Shown: positions 43,368-51,560 of the stretch, piece after piece
How the letters are laid out: every line of letters starts with the position of its first letter
How positions within the stretch are numbered: position 1 is the stretch's first letter
Assembly: GCF_008119785.1 (NCBI RefSeq)
Contig: NZ_VSFA01000013.1
Location: 54,481 to 118,480, forward strand
Source: Micromonospora sp. MP36
GTDB lineage: Bacteria > Actinomycetota > Actinomycetes > Mycobacteriales > Micromonosporaceae
Direction: 5' to 3'
DNA length: 64,000 nt
Position numbers and translations under genes: made by a program
The notes under the pieces: generated by a model
Database searches by the model: none
What the model saw: only the letters and a program-made list of their open reading frames with translations
What the model was told of the DNA's origin: nothing

Positions 43368-46300
43368 TCAGCCGGCGAAGCGGTACAGCACGAAGTCCTT
43401 CTCGGCGCCGCAGGCGAGCACTTCGGCGTTCCACGAGCAGGACTCGCTGCGCACGTCCTTGAGTAGACCCATCTCGTCCGGCGCGTCGCTCACCGACATG
43501 CCGGCCACGCTGCGGTCGTCCGCCGCGCTGCTCGGCGTCTCCGCGAAGAGCAGCAGGTTCCCGCCGTCGATCCGCCCGGCCACCCCGTCCCGGTCGCGCA
43601 GCACCGCCGTGCCCTCCGGGTCGAAGAGGGTGAACGCGGCCTGCGGGGAGTCGCGCCAGGCGACGAGGTGCTCGTCCAGCGGGACCAGCCCGTCCGCCTC
43701 CGGGGCCGACCAGTGGCGGGTGGCCTTCCCCTCGGTGACCGCTACCACCTCCGTCCCGCCGGCTCCGGAGTCCGGCACCTCCAGCAGGCAGGCCCGGTGC
43801 TCGCCGCAGGTGACCAGCGCCTTCGCCCGGCGCCGCTCGTCCGGGGCGGTGTAGAGCACCGCCGGCCCGCCGAGCTTGCCCAGGTTGTAGGCGAGCAGCC
43901 GGTAGCCGTGGCTGTCCTCGGTGACGTACAGCTGGTCGTCCCGCGCCGCCACCAGGTCGTCGACGTTGGCGACGTTGCCCCGGCTGCGCAGGATCTCCCC
44001 GCTGTCCATGTCGACCACCCGCACCGACCGGTCCGCTCCCACCTGGACGAGCCGGTTCGCGCCCCCGAGCCACGGCGCCCGCGGCGAGCCGTCGAGGTAC
44101 GCGGGCCCGCCGAGCGCCTCGCCCGTGCCCACCGGCACCACCGCGGTGCGGGCGTCGCCGTACTCGTTGCGCGGGTTGGCCTGGTCCCACTTCTGCTCGC
44201 CGTTGTCGAGCCGCAGCCCGACCAGCCGGCCGCCGGTCCGGTCGAGCCAGACCGCCGTGTCCTCGGTGAAATACAGGGCGTCGTCGCCATGGATGCTCAA
44301 CTGCCAGCGCTGCTTGCCCGTGCCGGCGTCGAGCACCACCAGCTCGCGGGGCGTGCTGGCGCCGGCGGCGTCGGCGAGCACGGCGACCGCGCCGGGCAGC
44401 GCCTGGACCGCCGCCCACCGGTCCGCGGCCACCGGGGTCGATTTGCGCCACTTCTCGCCGCCGGTGGCCGTATCGACCGCCACCACCTGCAGCCGGTCGT
44501 CATCCCGCGGGTACGCCAGGTAGGCCCGGTCGGCCAGCACCGAGGTGAACATGTCGCTCGGTCGCTCGCTGCCCGCCCCGTACCGGTCGATCACCTCCAG
44601 GTCGTGGAACTTCAGCGCCGGGTAGGGGTCCCGGAGCGCCCAGAGCACCGTCGCGGCCACCACGCCGACCACCACGAGGCCGGCGCCGAGCGCGATCCAC
44701 AGATTTCGCCGGCCCCGCCCCGGCCGGGCCGCGCCGGATCCCGGCGCGGGCGAGACCGGCGGCGCACCGAAGGGCACGTCCGGCCGCCCCGGGCCGCCCG
44801 GAGCGAAACCGCCCTGATCCGGCACGGCCGGCGGTTGCCCGGCGCCGACGTGCCCCGACGGGGTCGGGGTGCCCGCGTACCCGGGCAGGGTCCTCGCGTC
44901 GGCGACCAGGGTGGCGTGCGACGCGGGGACCGGCACCGTGGCCGCAGGCAGCGTGTCCCCGGACGCCGCCCCGGCCGGCAGCGTGCCGTGCGGCCCGGCG
45001 GCCGGCGGCGCGCTCTGGGGCACCGTGTCGTGCGCTCCGGCGGGTACCGGCACGGTGGGGGCCGCTGACGCGCTCTCGGGTCGGGTGCCGTGCGGGCCGC
45101 CGGGCGCGGGCCCGGCCGGCACCGGTGGCGCGCTCCCGGGCGGCGTGCCGTGCGGTCCGGCGGGCACCGCCGGCGCGCTGGCTGCGGCCCGGCGGGGGAG
45201 CGGCAGGTCCGTCAGCGCCCCCTCGGCGACCGGCAGCTCGGGCTGTTCCAGGACGGTCGGGGCGACGCCCAGGTCGGCGTGGAGCATCCGGGCCACCAGC
45301 GGCACCCGGGACGACCCGCCGACCAGGAAGAGGCCGGCGAGCTGCCCGGGTACGAGCCCCGCGGCGGCGATCACGTCGCGGGTCTCGGCCACTGCCCGGG
45401 CCAGCAGGGGAGCGGCGAGCAGTTCCAGGTCCTCCCGGGTCAGCCGGGCGGCCGCCTCCACCCCCGGTACGGCCACCGGCGCGACCATGGCCCGGGAGAG
45501 CATCTCCTTAGCCCCGCGTACGTTGTCCCAGAGCTGCTGAAGGTCGCGCCGCTCCGCGGTGCTCCTCGGCCCGGTCAGGCGCGCCCACGCGGCCGGGTGC
45601 ACCGGGCCGACCAGGTCGCCCAGCCGGCCCACCAGGGCGGCGTCCAGGTCCAGGCCGCCGAGGTCGGCGACGCCACCGCTGGCGACCAGCGCGAATCCCG
45701 AGTCGCCCCACGGGTCGGCGCCCTCGTTCCGCAGCACCGCCACGTCGAGGGTGCCGCCGCCGAAGTCGAACACCGCGACGGAGCCCCCGACCGGCACCGG
45801 CCGGCGCAGCAACTGGGTGTAGTAGCGGGCGGCGGCCACCGGCTCGCGCAGCAGCCGGGTGCCGGGCGTGATCGGCCCGGCCAGGGTGTGCTCGGCGGCC
45901 GGGGGCCACCCGGCCAGCGCGAGCGCGTCGTGCAGCACCTGCCGGCGGGGCGCCGCCCAGGCCGCCGGGTGGGTGACCACCGAGGGTGGGAGGAAGCCCA
46001 CCGCGGCCACCGCCGCGTCCGCCACCGCCCGCAGCGTCGCCGCCAGCAGCTCCGCCGGCCGGTACGCCCGCCCGCCCAGCTCGACGGTCTCCTCGTCCAC
46101 CCGGCGCTTGGGGTTCGGCTCGTACCCGGCCGGGTCAGCCTGTGCCAGCCGTTGCGCGTCCCGCCCCACGTGGAGGTGCCCGTCGGGGTCGACGTAGACG
46201 CCGGAAGGGAGGATCGGGTGTCCGTCCACGAGCAACGGGCGGGTCCGCCCGTCCGGGTCGACGTAGACGCCGGAAGGGAGGATCGGGTGTCCGTCCACGA

Positions 46301-46400
46301 GCAACGGGCGGGTCCGCCCGTCCGGCCAGCGCAGCACCGCCACCGTGTTCGAGGTGCCGAGGTCGACGCCGAGGGCGTACCCGTCCTGCTGGCCTGACAT
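43368..46400 (-). CDS. Hsp70-like ATPase fused to a membrane helix and an extracytoplasmic beta-propeller
   Basis: A 1010-residue chimera. Residues 1-about 410 are a DnaK/actin-fold ATPase (GVDLGTSNTVAVLRWPDG phosphate-1 loop, VAVFDFGGGTLDVAVLR phosphate-2 loop, GLFLVGGSSRVPLVARML adenosine motif). A 170-residue Pro/Ala/Gly-rich linker follows, then one membrane helix (LWIALGAGLVVVGVVAATVLWAL) and a PQQ/WD40-like repeat domain of about 400 residues that would lie outside the cell. There is no Hsp70 substrate-binding domain. Residues 28-50 are repeated exactly as 51-73 because of a 69-bp duplication. Such Hsp70-propeller proteins look like sensors coupling ATPase state to an external domain; that is inference. 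Confidence 0.85.
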   Translation of the reverse strand: MSGQQDGYALGVDLGTSNTVAVLRWPDGRTRPLLVDGHPILPSGVYVDPDGRTRPLLVDGHPILPSGVYVDPDGHLHVGRDAQRLAQADPAGYEPNPKRRVDEETVELGGRAYRPAELLAATLRAVADAAVAAVGFLPPSVVTHPAAWAAPRRQVLHDALALAGWPPAAEHTLAGPITPGTRLLREPVAAARYYTQLLRRPVPVGGSVAVFDFGGGTLDVAVLRNEGADPWGDSGFALVASGGVADLGGLDLDAALVGRLGDLVGPVHPAAWARLTGPRSTAERRDLQQLWDNVRGAKEMLSRAMVAPVAVPGVEAAARLTREDLELLAAPLLARAVAETRDVIAAAGLVPGQLAGLFLVGGSSRVPLVARMLHADLGVAPTVLEQPELPVAEGALTDLPLPRRAAASAPAVPAGPHGTPPGSAPPVPAGPAPGGPHGTRPESASAAPTVPVPAGAHDTVPQSAPPAAGPHGTLPAGAASGDTLPAATVPVPASHATLVADARTLPGYAGTPTPSGHVGAGQPPAVPDQGGFAPGGPGRPDVPFGAPPVSPAPGSGAARPGRGRRNLWIALGAGLVVVGVVAATVLWALRDPYPALKFHDLEVIDRYGAGSERPSDMFTSVLADRAYLAYPRDDDRLQVVAVDTATGGEKWRKSTPVAADRWAAVQALPGAVAVLADAAGASTPRELVVLDAGTGKQRWQLSIHGDDALYFTEDTAVWLDRTGGRLVGLRLDNGEQKWDQANPRNEYGDARTAVVPVGTGEALGGPAYLDGSPRAPWLGGANRLVQVGADRSVRVVDMDSGEILRSRGNVANVDDLVAARDDQLYVTEDSHGYRLLAYNLGKLGGPAVLYTAPDERRRAKALVTCGEHRACLLEVPDSGAGGTEVVAVTEGKATRHWSAPEADGLVPLDEHLVAWRDSPQAAFTLFDPEGTAVLRDRDGVAGRIDGGNLLLFAETPSSAADDRSVAGMSVSDAPDEMGLLKDVRSESCSWNAEVLACGAEKDFVLYRFAG
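46186..46323 (-). repeat. Identical 69-bp tandem duplication within the Hsp70-like gene
   Basis: 46186-46254 and 46255-46323 are identical over all 69 bases, beginning GGGTCGACGTAGACGCCGG. The unit is 23 codons, so the frame is kept and the peptide from RTRPLLVDGHPILPSG onward appears twice, directly after the nucleotide-binding phosphate-1 loop. Zero divergence implies a very recent event, or an assembly error. Confidence 0.9.
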
Positions 46401-46587
46401 CCGTGGCTACCTCCACCCGACGCGGGGATGTCCGGCCCCGCATCGTACGCAGGCCCTGCCGCCGGGTGATCTCCGGCGCGAGGTACGGATTCGCTGCGGT
46501 CCCTCGGGTCCGCTGCGGTGGCGGTGGCGCGCCCCCTTCCCCGGAACTCGATTGCGGGGTGGCGCGGCGGTGCGATGGGCTGCGGCC

Positions 46588-47361
46588 ATGCCCGCACATC
46601 CCGCCGGCGGTGTCGAGTCGTACTTCATCTGCGCCACCCCGCGCACCGGTAGCTCGCTCCTGCTCGGCTTGCTGGAGTCGACCGGGGTCGCCGGTCGTCC
46701 CCAGTCCTACTTCCGCTCGCCCGACGAGCCGTTGTGGGCCGACCGGTGGCAACTCCCGCGCACCACCCAGGGCGGGTTCGACTATGCGGACTACCTGCGG
46801 GCCGCGCTGGCCGCCGGGCGGACCGGCAACGGCGTGTTCGGCGCGAAGCTCATGTGGGGGACCCTGGACGAGTTGGTCGACAAGCTCGCTGCGATCCACC
46901 CCGAGCTGAACGGTGACGATGTCGCGCTGCTGGACCGGGCGTTCGGCCGCACCGGCTTCGTCTTCCTGCGCCGCGACGACGTGGTGGCACAGGCGGTGTC
47001 CTGGCTACGCGCGGAGCAGACCGGCAGATGGTTCGTCGGCGGCAATGGAGAGATCAGCGGCAGCGCCGGCGACGGGCAGCCGCCCCGCTTCGACGCCGAC
47101 GGCATCAGCCGGTTCGTCGACGTGATCAGGGCGCACAACGCGGCCTGGGCGGCGTGGTTCGCGTCCCGGGGGATCCAGCCGTACCTGGTGCGCTACGAGG
47201 ACCTCGACACGGACATGGTGGCGACGACCCGCGGCATCCTCGACTTCCTCGGGCTCGACGTGCCGCAAGGAGTTGCCATCACTCCCCGACATCGACGTCA
47301 GGCCGACCAGCTCAACCAGCAGTGGATCGAGCGGTACCGGGCAGCGACGGGCAACTGCTGA
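46588..47361 (+). CDS. Stf0-like sulfotransferase
   Basis: A 257-residue PAPS-dependent sulfotransferase. The N-terminal YFICATPRTGSSLLLGLLE is the 5'-phosphosulfate-binding loop in the Stf0 form, FGAKLMWGTLDELVD follows, and FVFLRRDDVVAQAVSWLRAEQTGRW is the 3'-phosphate-binding region with its conserved Arg/Ser. Stf0 of mycobacteria sulfates trehalose; whether this enzyme does is unknown, though trehalose genes lie 36 kb away. ATG at 46588. Last chromosomal gene before the integrated element. Confidence 0.9.
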   Translation: MPAHPAGGVESYFICATPRTGSSLLLGLLESTGVAGRPQSYFRSPDEPLWADRWQLPRTTQGGFDYADYLRAALAAGRTGNGVFGAKLMWGTLDELVDKLAAIHPELNGDDVALLDRAFGRTGFVFLRRDDVVAQAVSWLRAEQTGRWFVGGNGEISGSAGDGQPPRFDADGISRFVDVIRAHNAAWAAWFASRGIQPYLVRYEDLDTDMVATTRGILDFLGLDVPQGVAITPRHRRQADQLNQQWIERYRAATGNC

Positions 47362-47373
47362 GCAGCCCGCCGT

Positions 47374-47390
47374 GTCCGGGCCGCCCGGAC
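47374..47390. terminator. Hairpin after the sulfotransferase gene
   Basis: GTCCGGGC and GCCCGGAC form a perfect 8-bp palindrome around a single C, 12 bases after the stop. Short but well placed as a terminator before the attachment site. Confidence 0.5.
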
Positions 47391-47427
47391 GCCGCGAACA
47401 TTCGGTCCACCACGGCCTTCGTGGGTG

Positions 47428-47470
47428 GAGCGGGCGACGGGAATCGAACCCGCACCGTCAGTTTGGAAGA
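47428..47470 (-). other. attL: displaced 3' half of tRNA-Gly
   Basis: These 43 bases are identical to 57443-57485, which is the 3' half of the tRNA-Gly(TCC) gene from the anticodon loop to just past the 3' end. Identity stops abruptly at 47471. This is the remnant of the original tRNA end pushed away by integration. Confidence 0.92.
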
Positions 47471-47696
47471 GCGCGCTCAACCGGCCGCGATGCCCGAAAC
47501 GCCTGTGGACGGCGGCAAAGCTGAGCACCCCTCGTGCCCGTTCATGACCGCTGCGCGCCACAGTTACTGGCCCGTGGATGGCCCATCACGGCCGTCCGCC
47601 AATGGCACGTAGATTCCCGCTGGCGTGCCCCTCGGGTCTTGCGGTTGGCGCAAGGGCGGCTCATGATCCCCTTACGTCGACACCTTGGAGAGGCAG

Positions 47697-48134
47697 ATGG
47701 GCGCTTGGGGCGAGGGCCCTTTTGAGAACGACAGCGCAGCCGACTGGTGCGATGGCCTTCACGATGCCCACCCGTCCGAGCGCCGGGGAATGGTTCGTGC
47801 GGCCTTGACAACGGCGGCTCACACTACCGGATACCTCGACTATGACGATGCGGCGGCGGCTATCGCTGCGGCGGCAATCGTTGCGTCTCGGATGCCCGGC
47901 GGGCCGCCGATTACCTCCACGTACGCGCCCAATTTCCTGCTTGCCGGTGATGCACTCGAGCTGGACGACGACCTGCCAGAACTCGCCGCGGAAGCTCTCG
48001 CCCGGGTGCTAGGTGATGACTCAGAGTGGCGTGAGTTGTGGAGCGAAGCCGGGGCGACGCAGTTTCCGCACCTCGAAAAGCTTCGTGCTGTGCTCACGCC
48101 AACCGAGCTTCCCGGTCAGATCGGCTTGTTGTAG
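47697..48134 (+). CDS. DUF4259 domain protein (AICE cargo)
   Basis: A 145-residue acidic protein starting MGAWGEGPFENDSAADWCDGL, the hallmark of DUF4259, followed by helices with YDDAAAAIAAAAIVASRMPG and ALARVLGDDSEWRELWSEAG. Function unknown; members occur as isolated cargo genes and next to toxin-immunity loci, where an immunity role is sometimes suspected. GGAGAGG lies just upstream of the ATG. It is the only gene in the left 1 kb of the element; 47471-47696 holds nothing recognisable. Confidence 0.8.
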   Translation: MGAWGEGPFENDSAADWCDGLHDAHPSERRGMVRAALTTAAHTTGYLDYDDAAAAIAAAAIVASRMPGGPPITSTYAPNFLLAGDALELDDDLPELAAEALARVLGDDSEWRELWSEAGATQFPHLEKLRAVLTPTELPGQIGLL

Positions 48135-48227
48135 CTCCTCACCGCCCACAGCCGTCTGGCGGGGTCGCGCTGCCTGTACCGGACCACGCCGCTTGGCGGA
48201 TCTCCTCGTCGGGCAGTCGTAGACCGT

Positions 48228-48301
48228 CCAGCCTCCCCGGACGGGGACAAGGTGGAGCGCCCTACCGGACGAACGACCTTGGCCCCGTCCGGGGAGGCTG
48301 G
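48228..48301. repeat. Long inverted repeat in the gene-free left arm of the AICE
   Basis: CCAGCCTCCCCGGACGGGG (48228-48246) and its exact complement (48283-48301) form a 19-bp stem, which continues inward for six to seven more pairs (CAAGGT/ACCTTG) after one mismatch, leaving a loop of about 22 bases. It sits in the 370-bp gene-free stretch 48135-48504, between two convergent genes. It could be a terminator, but its length and location in a rolling-circle-replicating element also allow a replication-origin role. The rest of the stretch shows nothing recognisable. Confidence 0.6.
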
Positions 48302-48504
48302 TAGCCCTTGTGGTGCCCGATGAGGTGATCCGCCCGGCCGATCTCTGAGGAGGGCCGGGGTTCGGGGCAGCGCCCCGAGGTCTTCAGGGTCCTGGTCGTC
48401 CCCAAGTGTGGCCGGCCGGCCCGGCCGATGCCGGCCGGAGGTCGCCAGCAGGCCGGGGCCGGGCCGGCGCGGCCCGCTTGCGGGCCGCCTTGATCCTTAA
48501 GAGG

Positions 48505-49350
48505 TCAATTCGGCAACGGACGCGTGTCGAGCAGCCGGGCGCAGTAGGCGGCGGTTGCGTCGTCGTGTGTCTTGCCGCGCGGCCAGCGGTTGCCTTGTAG
48601 GTCGGAGTCTTCTGCGGCACGGACGCGGCGGATCAGTTCGGCTGGGCCGTGATCGTGCAGGATCGCCAGTAGGCCGGGCCAGTCAGTCAGGCCGAAACGG
48701 TCAGCGAGGCGGCTGGCACCGTCGCTGAGCAGGGCTGCGGCTGTCACCTCCTTGATAGGTCGGCTTCCAAGAACCGCCTCATCGGCGGCTCGTGGGTCGG
48801 CGGCGGCGACCCAGAACCCGCCGGGCCTGTTGCGGTGGGCGCGCATGGCTTGGACGTAATCGCGGCGGGCCTGGTCGTGCTCGGGTGTGCCGTTGGTGAG
48901 GCTGTCCATCGCTGCGCGGTAGCGCCGTCCGACGTGTGCCTCGCGGTCGTCGGTGATGACCAGCGGCATGTCGCTGGCCAGGTCGAGCACGAGCACGGAG
49001 TCGGCAAGCACCAGGTACTCCAGGTCATCAGCGGTAGGGCGGAGCATGACGACGGTCGCGGACGGTGTGCCGGGGTCGTCAAGGTCACAACTGCCTTCAT
49101 GCGCGGCGGCCGTCTGGCTGATTGCCTCGGCGAGAATGGCCGCCAGGTCCTGGCCGTCGTCGCCAGCGAGACCGGCGAGCAGCGCCCCACCGAGCTGGCG
49201 GGTGTACCAGGCGACCCCGTGCGAACACCGTGACGTGGTGCCGGACAGGCCGGCACCGTCGAGCAGAACGACCCCGTGCGGCGTGGCCGCGGTGAAGTCC
49301 TCGTTGGGTTGGCCGGGCTTGGCCGGGCTGGTCGCCATGGTGACCTGCAT
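48505..49350 (-). CDS. PP2C-like phosphatase-domain protein (AICE)
   Basis: A 281-residue protein with PP2C-type features: an N-terminal QPNEDFTAATPHGVVLLDGAG (Asp metal ligand in LLDGAG), a central VVMLRPTADDLEYLVLADS strand region and LLSDGASRLADRFG carrying the second metal-binding DG. It probably dephosphorylates a Ser/Thr-phosphorylated protein, or acts as a degenerate member of the family. Start ATG 49350 overlaps the stop of the upstream HTH gene by one base, so the two form an operon. Confidence 0.75.
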   Translation of the reverse strand: MQVTMATSPAKPGQPNEDFTAATPHGVVLLDGAGLSGTTSRCSHGVAWYTRQLGGALLAGLAGDDGQDLAAILAEAISQTAAAHEGSCDLDDPGTPSATVVMLRPTADDLEYLVLADSVLVLDLASDMPLVITDDREAHVGRRYRAAMDSLTNGTPEHDQARRDYVQAMRAHRNRPGGFWVAAADPRAADEAVLGSRPIKEVTAAALLSDGASRLADRFGLTDWPGLLAILHDHGPAELIRRVRAAEDSDLQGNRWPRGKTHDDATAAYCARLLDTRPLPN

Positions 49351-50192
49351 CAGTTGTCCTCCAGCCGGTACAGCGGTGTCAGAAGCTCCACGTGGCGCGG
49401 CTCGTGGGTGTCGGGGTCGTACTCGGTGCCGACCAGTACGGAGAAGTGACCGGTCTTGACCTCGTTGTACAGCTCGCTGATCCGGGTGCAGAGCAGGTGG
49501 ACGACTCCGAGGGAACCGGGCGGGTGGATGCCGGTGAAAACGATCAGCGACCCCTGCCGATCCGGTCGGGGTAGGCGGCCCAGGTACGCCACGTCCCAGC
49601 TGCGCGGCGGCGTCTGGTCCTGCCCGGACCGGTACACGGTGCCGGTCGTGCGGTCGACCAGCGTCCATGGGCCGTCGCTGGCGCGCTCGAACTGCAGGAC
49701 GGGGTCCTGCGCGAGCACCTGGGCGATGTGCTCGGAGATGCGCGGACCAGAGATCACCACCTGGTTGGGACGGTTGAGGTCGATCTCGCCGCCGATGGGA
49801 ATCGACTCGAACGACGGCTCTAGACCGAGGCTGCGCGCGAGGTCCCCAAGCCGCTGAGCGCCGGTCATGTCTTCGATCGCGACCACCGGCCGCGACCTGA
49901 TCGCCTCCTGCTTCAACGGGGTACTGATCGTGACCGTGCCTTGGCCCAAGAACGCGCCTTCCGGGGCCGGACCAGCGTGCCGAATCTGGTGGATGCGGCC
50001 ACGGGACAGGCCGACCTGCTGAGCGATGTCCGCGAACGACATGCCCTTGTCGTGAAGCTCCTGAATCACGCGGCGGCGCAGACGGGCAAGCTCGGTCACT
50101 TCCTCCTGAGCTGCCGACATCCGCGCCGTCGCTTCGCGAAGAAGCTCGAACGGATCACGTATCGCTGCGATACGTTCAACTTCGCCCGTCAT
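49350..50192 (-). CDS. HTH-domain regulator of the AICE
   Basis: A 280-residue protein. Residues about 35-75 contain a helical segment and a helix-turn-helix (RRRVIQELHDKGMSFADIAQ then VGLSRGRIHQIRH) like sigma-70 region 4. The C-terminal 200 residues are beta-rich and unfamiliar (for example IVFTGIHPPGSLGVVHLLC); they may bind a ligand or partner. ATG 50192 has GAGGA five bases upstream; the frame is open to 50246. Divergent from the pra-tra-rep operon, with three operator-like dyads between, so it is the best candidate for the element's master regulator, in the place of pSAM2 KorSA but unlike it in length. Confidence 0.75.
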   Translation of the reverse strand: MTGEVERIAAIRDPFELLREATARMSAAQEEVTELARLRRRVIQELHDKGMSFADIAQQVGLSRGRIHQIRHAGPAPEGAFLGQGTVTISTPLKQEAIRSRPVVAIEDMTGAQRLGDLARSLGLEPSFESIPIGGEIDLNRPNQVVISGPRISEHIAQVLAQDPVLQFERASDGPWTLVDRTTGTVYRSGQDQTPPRSWDVAYLGRLPRPDRQGSLIVFTGIHPPGSLGVVHLLCTRISELYNEVKTGHFSVLVGTEYDPDTHEPRHVELLTPLYRLEDN

Positions 50193-50222
50193 GTCCGTCC
50201 TCGCACTACCTGGCAGGGCTCC

Positions 50223-50324
50223 GTCTAGTCCCCTTGACGCCATCAACGTACCGCCGCAGCTTCCTGTCTATCCCCCTATACATCCCAACGGCTACGCAGA
50301 TCGCGACCGTCTAGGGGGGTAGAC
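50223..50324. promoter_or_regulatory. Three operator-like dyads at exact 43-bp spacing
   Basis: Three 16-bp sites begin at 50223 (GTCTAGTCCCCTTGAC), 50266 (GTCTATCCCCCTATAC) and 50309 (GTCTAGGGGGGTAGAC), each 43 bases from the next, about four helical turns. All share GTCTA at the left, six GC-rich bases, and a TAGAC-like right half. The third is a perfect dyad and lies just before the GAGGAGG Shine-Dalgarno site of the Pra gene. They fill the divergent promoter region of the element and are probably bound by its regulator. Confidence 0.65.
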
Positions 50325-50341
50325 AACGAGGAGGCAAGGGC

Positions 50342-50764
50342 ATGGTCCCGAACACGATCAAGGTTCCGGTTCCGTTCGACTACGTGTTTCCGCAGGGTGC
50401 GCTGTGCCTGGGTGTGGAGCCGGTGACGGATTTCGACAAGCGCGGTCAGGGTGATGACCAGGCGCGGGACAAGGACAGCGGCGAGCGCCTGTGGGTGGTG
50501 AAGGTGCTGGACCTGGACCCGGAGGCCGGCAAGTTCGGCGGCTCGAAGGAAGTGAAGGTGAAGATCGCCGCTCCGGTGCAGCCGGTGCCGCCGGCGTCGA
50601 AGATCCCGGGCTATCCGCCGGCGGTGGAGTTCACCGACGTGACCCTCACCCCGTATGTGGACTCGCAGCGGTGCAAGGGGTCGGGGAAGTGCCGGGCGCG
50701 TCAGGCGTGGTCGATCCGCGCCGGTGCCATGTCGGAAGCCGCCGCCGTGAAGCAGGCGGCCTGA
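50342..50764 (+). CDS. Pra-like replication/integration/excision activator
   Basis: A 140-residue protein with NTIKVPVPFDYVFPQGALCLG, VEPVTDFDKRGQGDDQARDK, LWVVKVLDLDPEAG and VKIAAPVQPVPP, the conserved pattern of proteins annotated from pSAM2 Pra as activators of replication, integration and excision. First gene of the long plus-strand operon, directly after the third dyad. GAGGAGG lies eight bases before the ATG. Confidence 0.8.
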   Translation: MVPNTIKVPVPFDYVFPQGALCLGVEPVTDFDKRGQGDDQARDKDSGERLWVVKVLDLDPEAGKFGGSKEVKVKIAAPVQPVPPASKIPGYPPAVEFTDVTLTPYVDSQRCKGSGKCRARQAWSIRAGAMSEAAAVKQAA

Positions 50765-50853
50765 CCAGATCTGGACGCGCGGGGCGGGACTCGCCCGCCA
50801 AGACAACTCTCGCCCCGCGCTATCAACCGTTCTCCTTGGAAGGAGTTGGGCTG

Positions 50854-51309
50854 ATGCCCACGCTAGCTGACGCTGCCCGCATCGCCGGGAACCCGCGCCC
50901 CGCCCCCCGCCGTACGACTCACCGCCGCACCGTGATGCGCCTCGCCGGCCCCGGTATCCGGGCGGCCCGCGAGGTCTACACCACCATCCCCGCCGACGCC
51001 GTCCGTGTCGCGGCGCTGGTGGAGATTTCCGCCGCCGCTGCCGCACTTGCCCGGACGGTGGTGAAGCTGCGCCACCTCGACCCCGATTTGATCGCCCCGC
51101 ACGTGGGCGACCGCGTCGACCTGCGCGCCGTGCTCGGGCGTGGCCGGTGGCTGCCGACCATGACCCGCCACGTCCCCGCCCCACAGACCGGCCCGGTCGA
51201 CCTGGCCGCCCTCGTCCCGGCCCGTCCGGTGCGTCGCCGGGTGGTCCGCCGTCCCGGTGCGCCGGGACAGGGCTCCCTGTTCGCTGCCGGTACGCGGGAG
51301 GTGTCCTGA
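50854..51309 (+). CDS. Small AICE protein, unknown function
   Basis: A 151-residue basic protein (Arg-rich C-terminus: ARPVRRRVVRRPGAPGQGSLF). No recognised domain; the middle contains ALVEISAAAAALARTVVKLRHLDPDLI, probably helical. A strong Shine-Dalgarno GGAAGGAG precedes the ATG at 50854. It overlaps the next gene by one base and lies where AICEs usually encode short lineage-specific transfer accessory proteins. Confidence 0.7.
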   Translation: MPTLADAARIAGNPRPAPRRTTHRRTVMRLAGPGIRAAREVYTTIPADAVRVAALVEISAAAAALARTVVKLRHLDPDLIAPHVGDRVDLRAVLGRGRWLPTMTRHVPAPQTGPVDLAALVPARPVRRRVVRRPGAPGQGSLFAAGTREVS

Positions 51310-51557
51310 TGGCCGCCCGCTTCGCTGTCCGCCCGGCCGGTGACTGCCCGGCCGCCAGCTCTGCACGTCCGCACGCGCCAATGGTCGACGGTGACGCGGC
51401 CTACCTGCTGTCCTACGGCACCCCGGATCACGGAGTGAGCGTCGCCGTTGCCCGCTGCCGGGCCTGCGGTGTCGCGCTGCTGTCCGTCGCCCCCTACGGC
51501 ACCGGACAGGCCAGCACCTACCTGGAGCTGCCCGACGCGACCCTGCGGGAGGACTGA
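51309..51557 (+). CDS. Small AICE protein with a single CxxC
   Basis: An 82-residue protein starting at the TGATG overlap. AVARCRACGVALLSVAP has a CxxC that could be half of a zinc site or redox pair; there is another Cys in GDCPAAS. No known family. It is read in the same direction as, and sits three bases before, the tra gene, so it should be co-translated. Confidence 0.65.
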   Translation: MAARFAVRPAGDCPAASSARPHAPMVDGDAAYLLSYGTPDHGVSVAVARCRACGVALLSVAPYGTGQASTYLELPDATLRED

Positions 51558-51560
51558 CCG

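Noticed and set aside
47428..47470. A second tRNA-Gly gene
   Set aside because: Only the 3' half is present; the 5' half and D-arm are missing, so it is the displaced attachment-site remnant.
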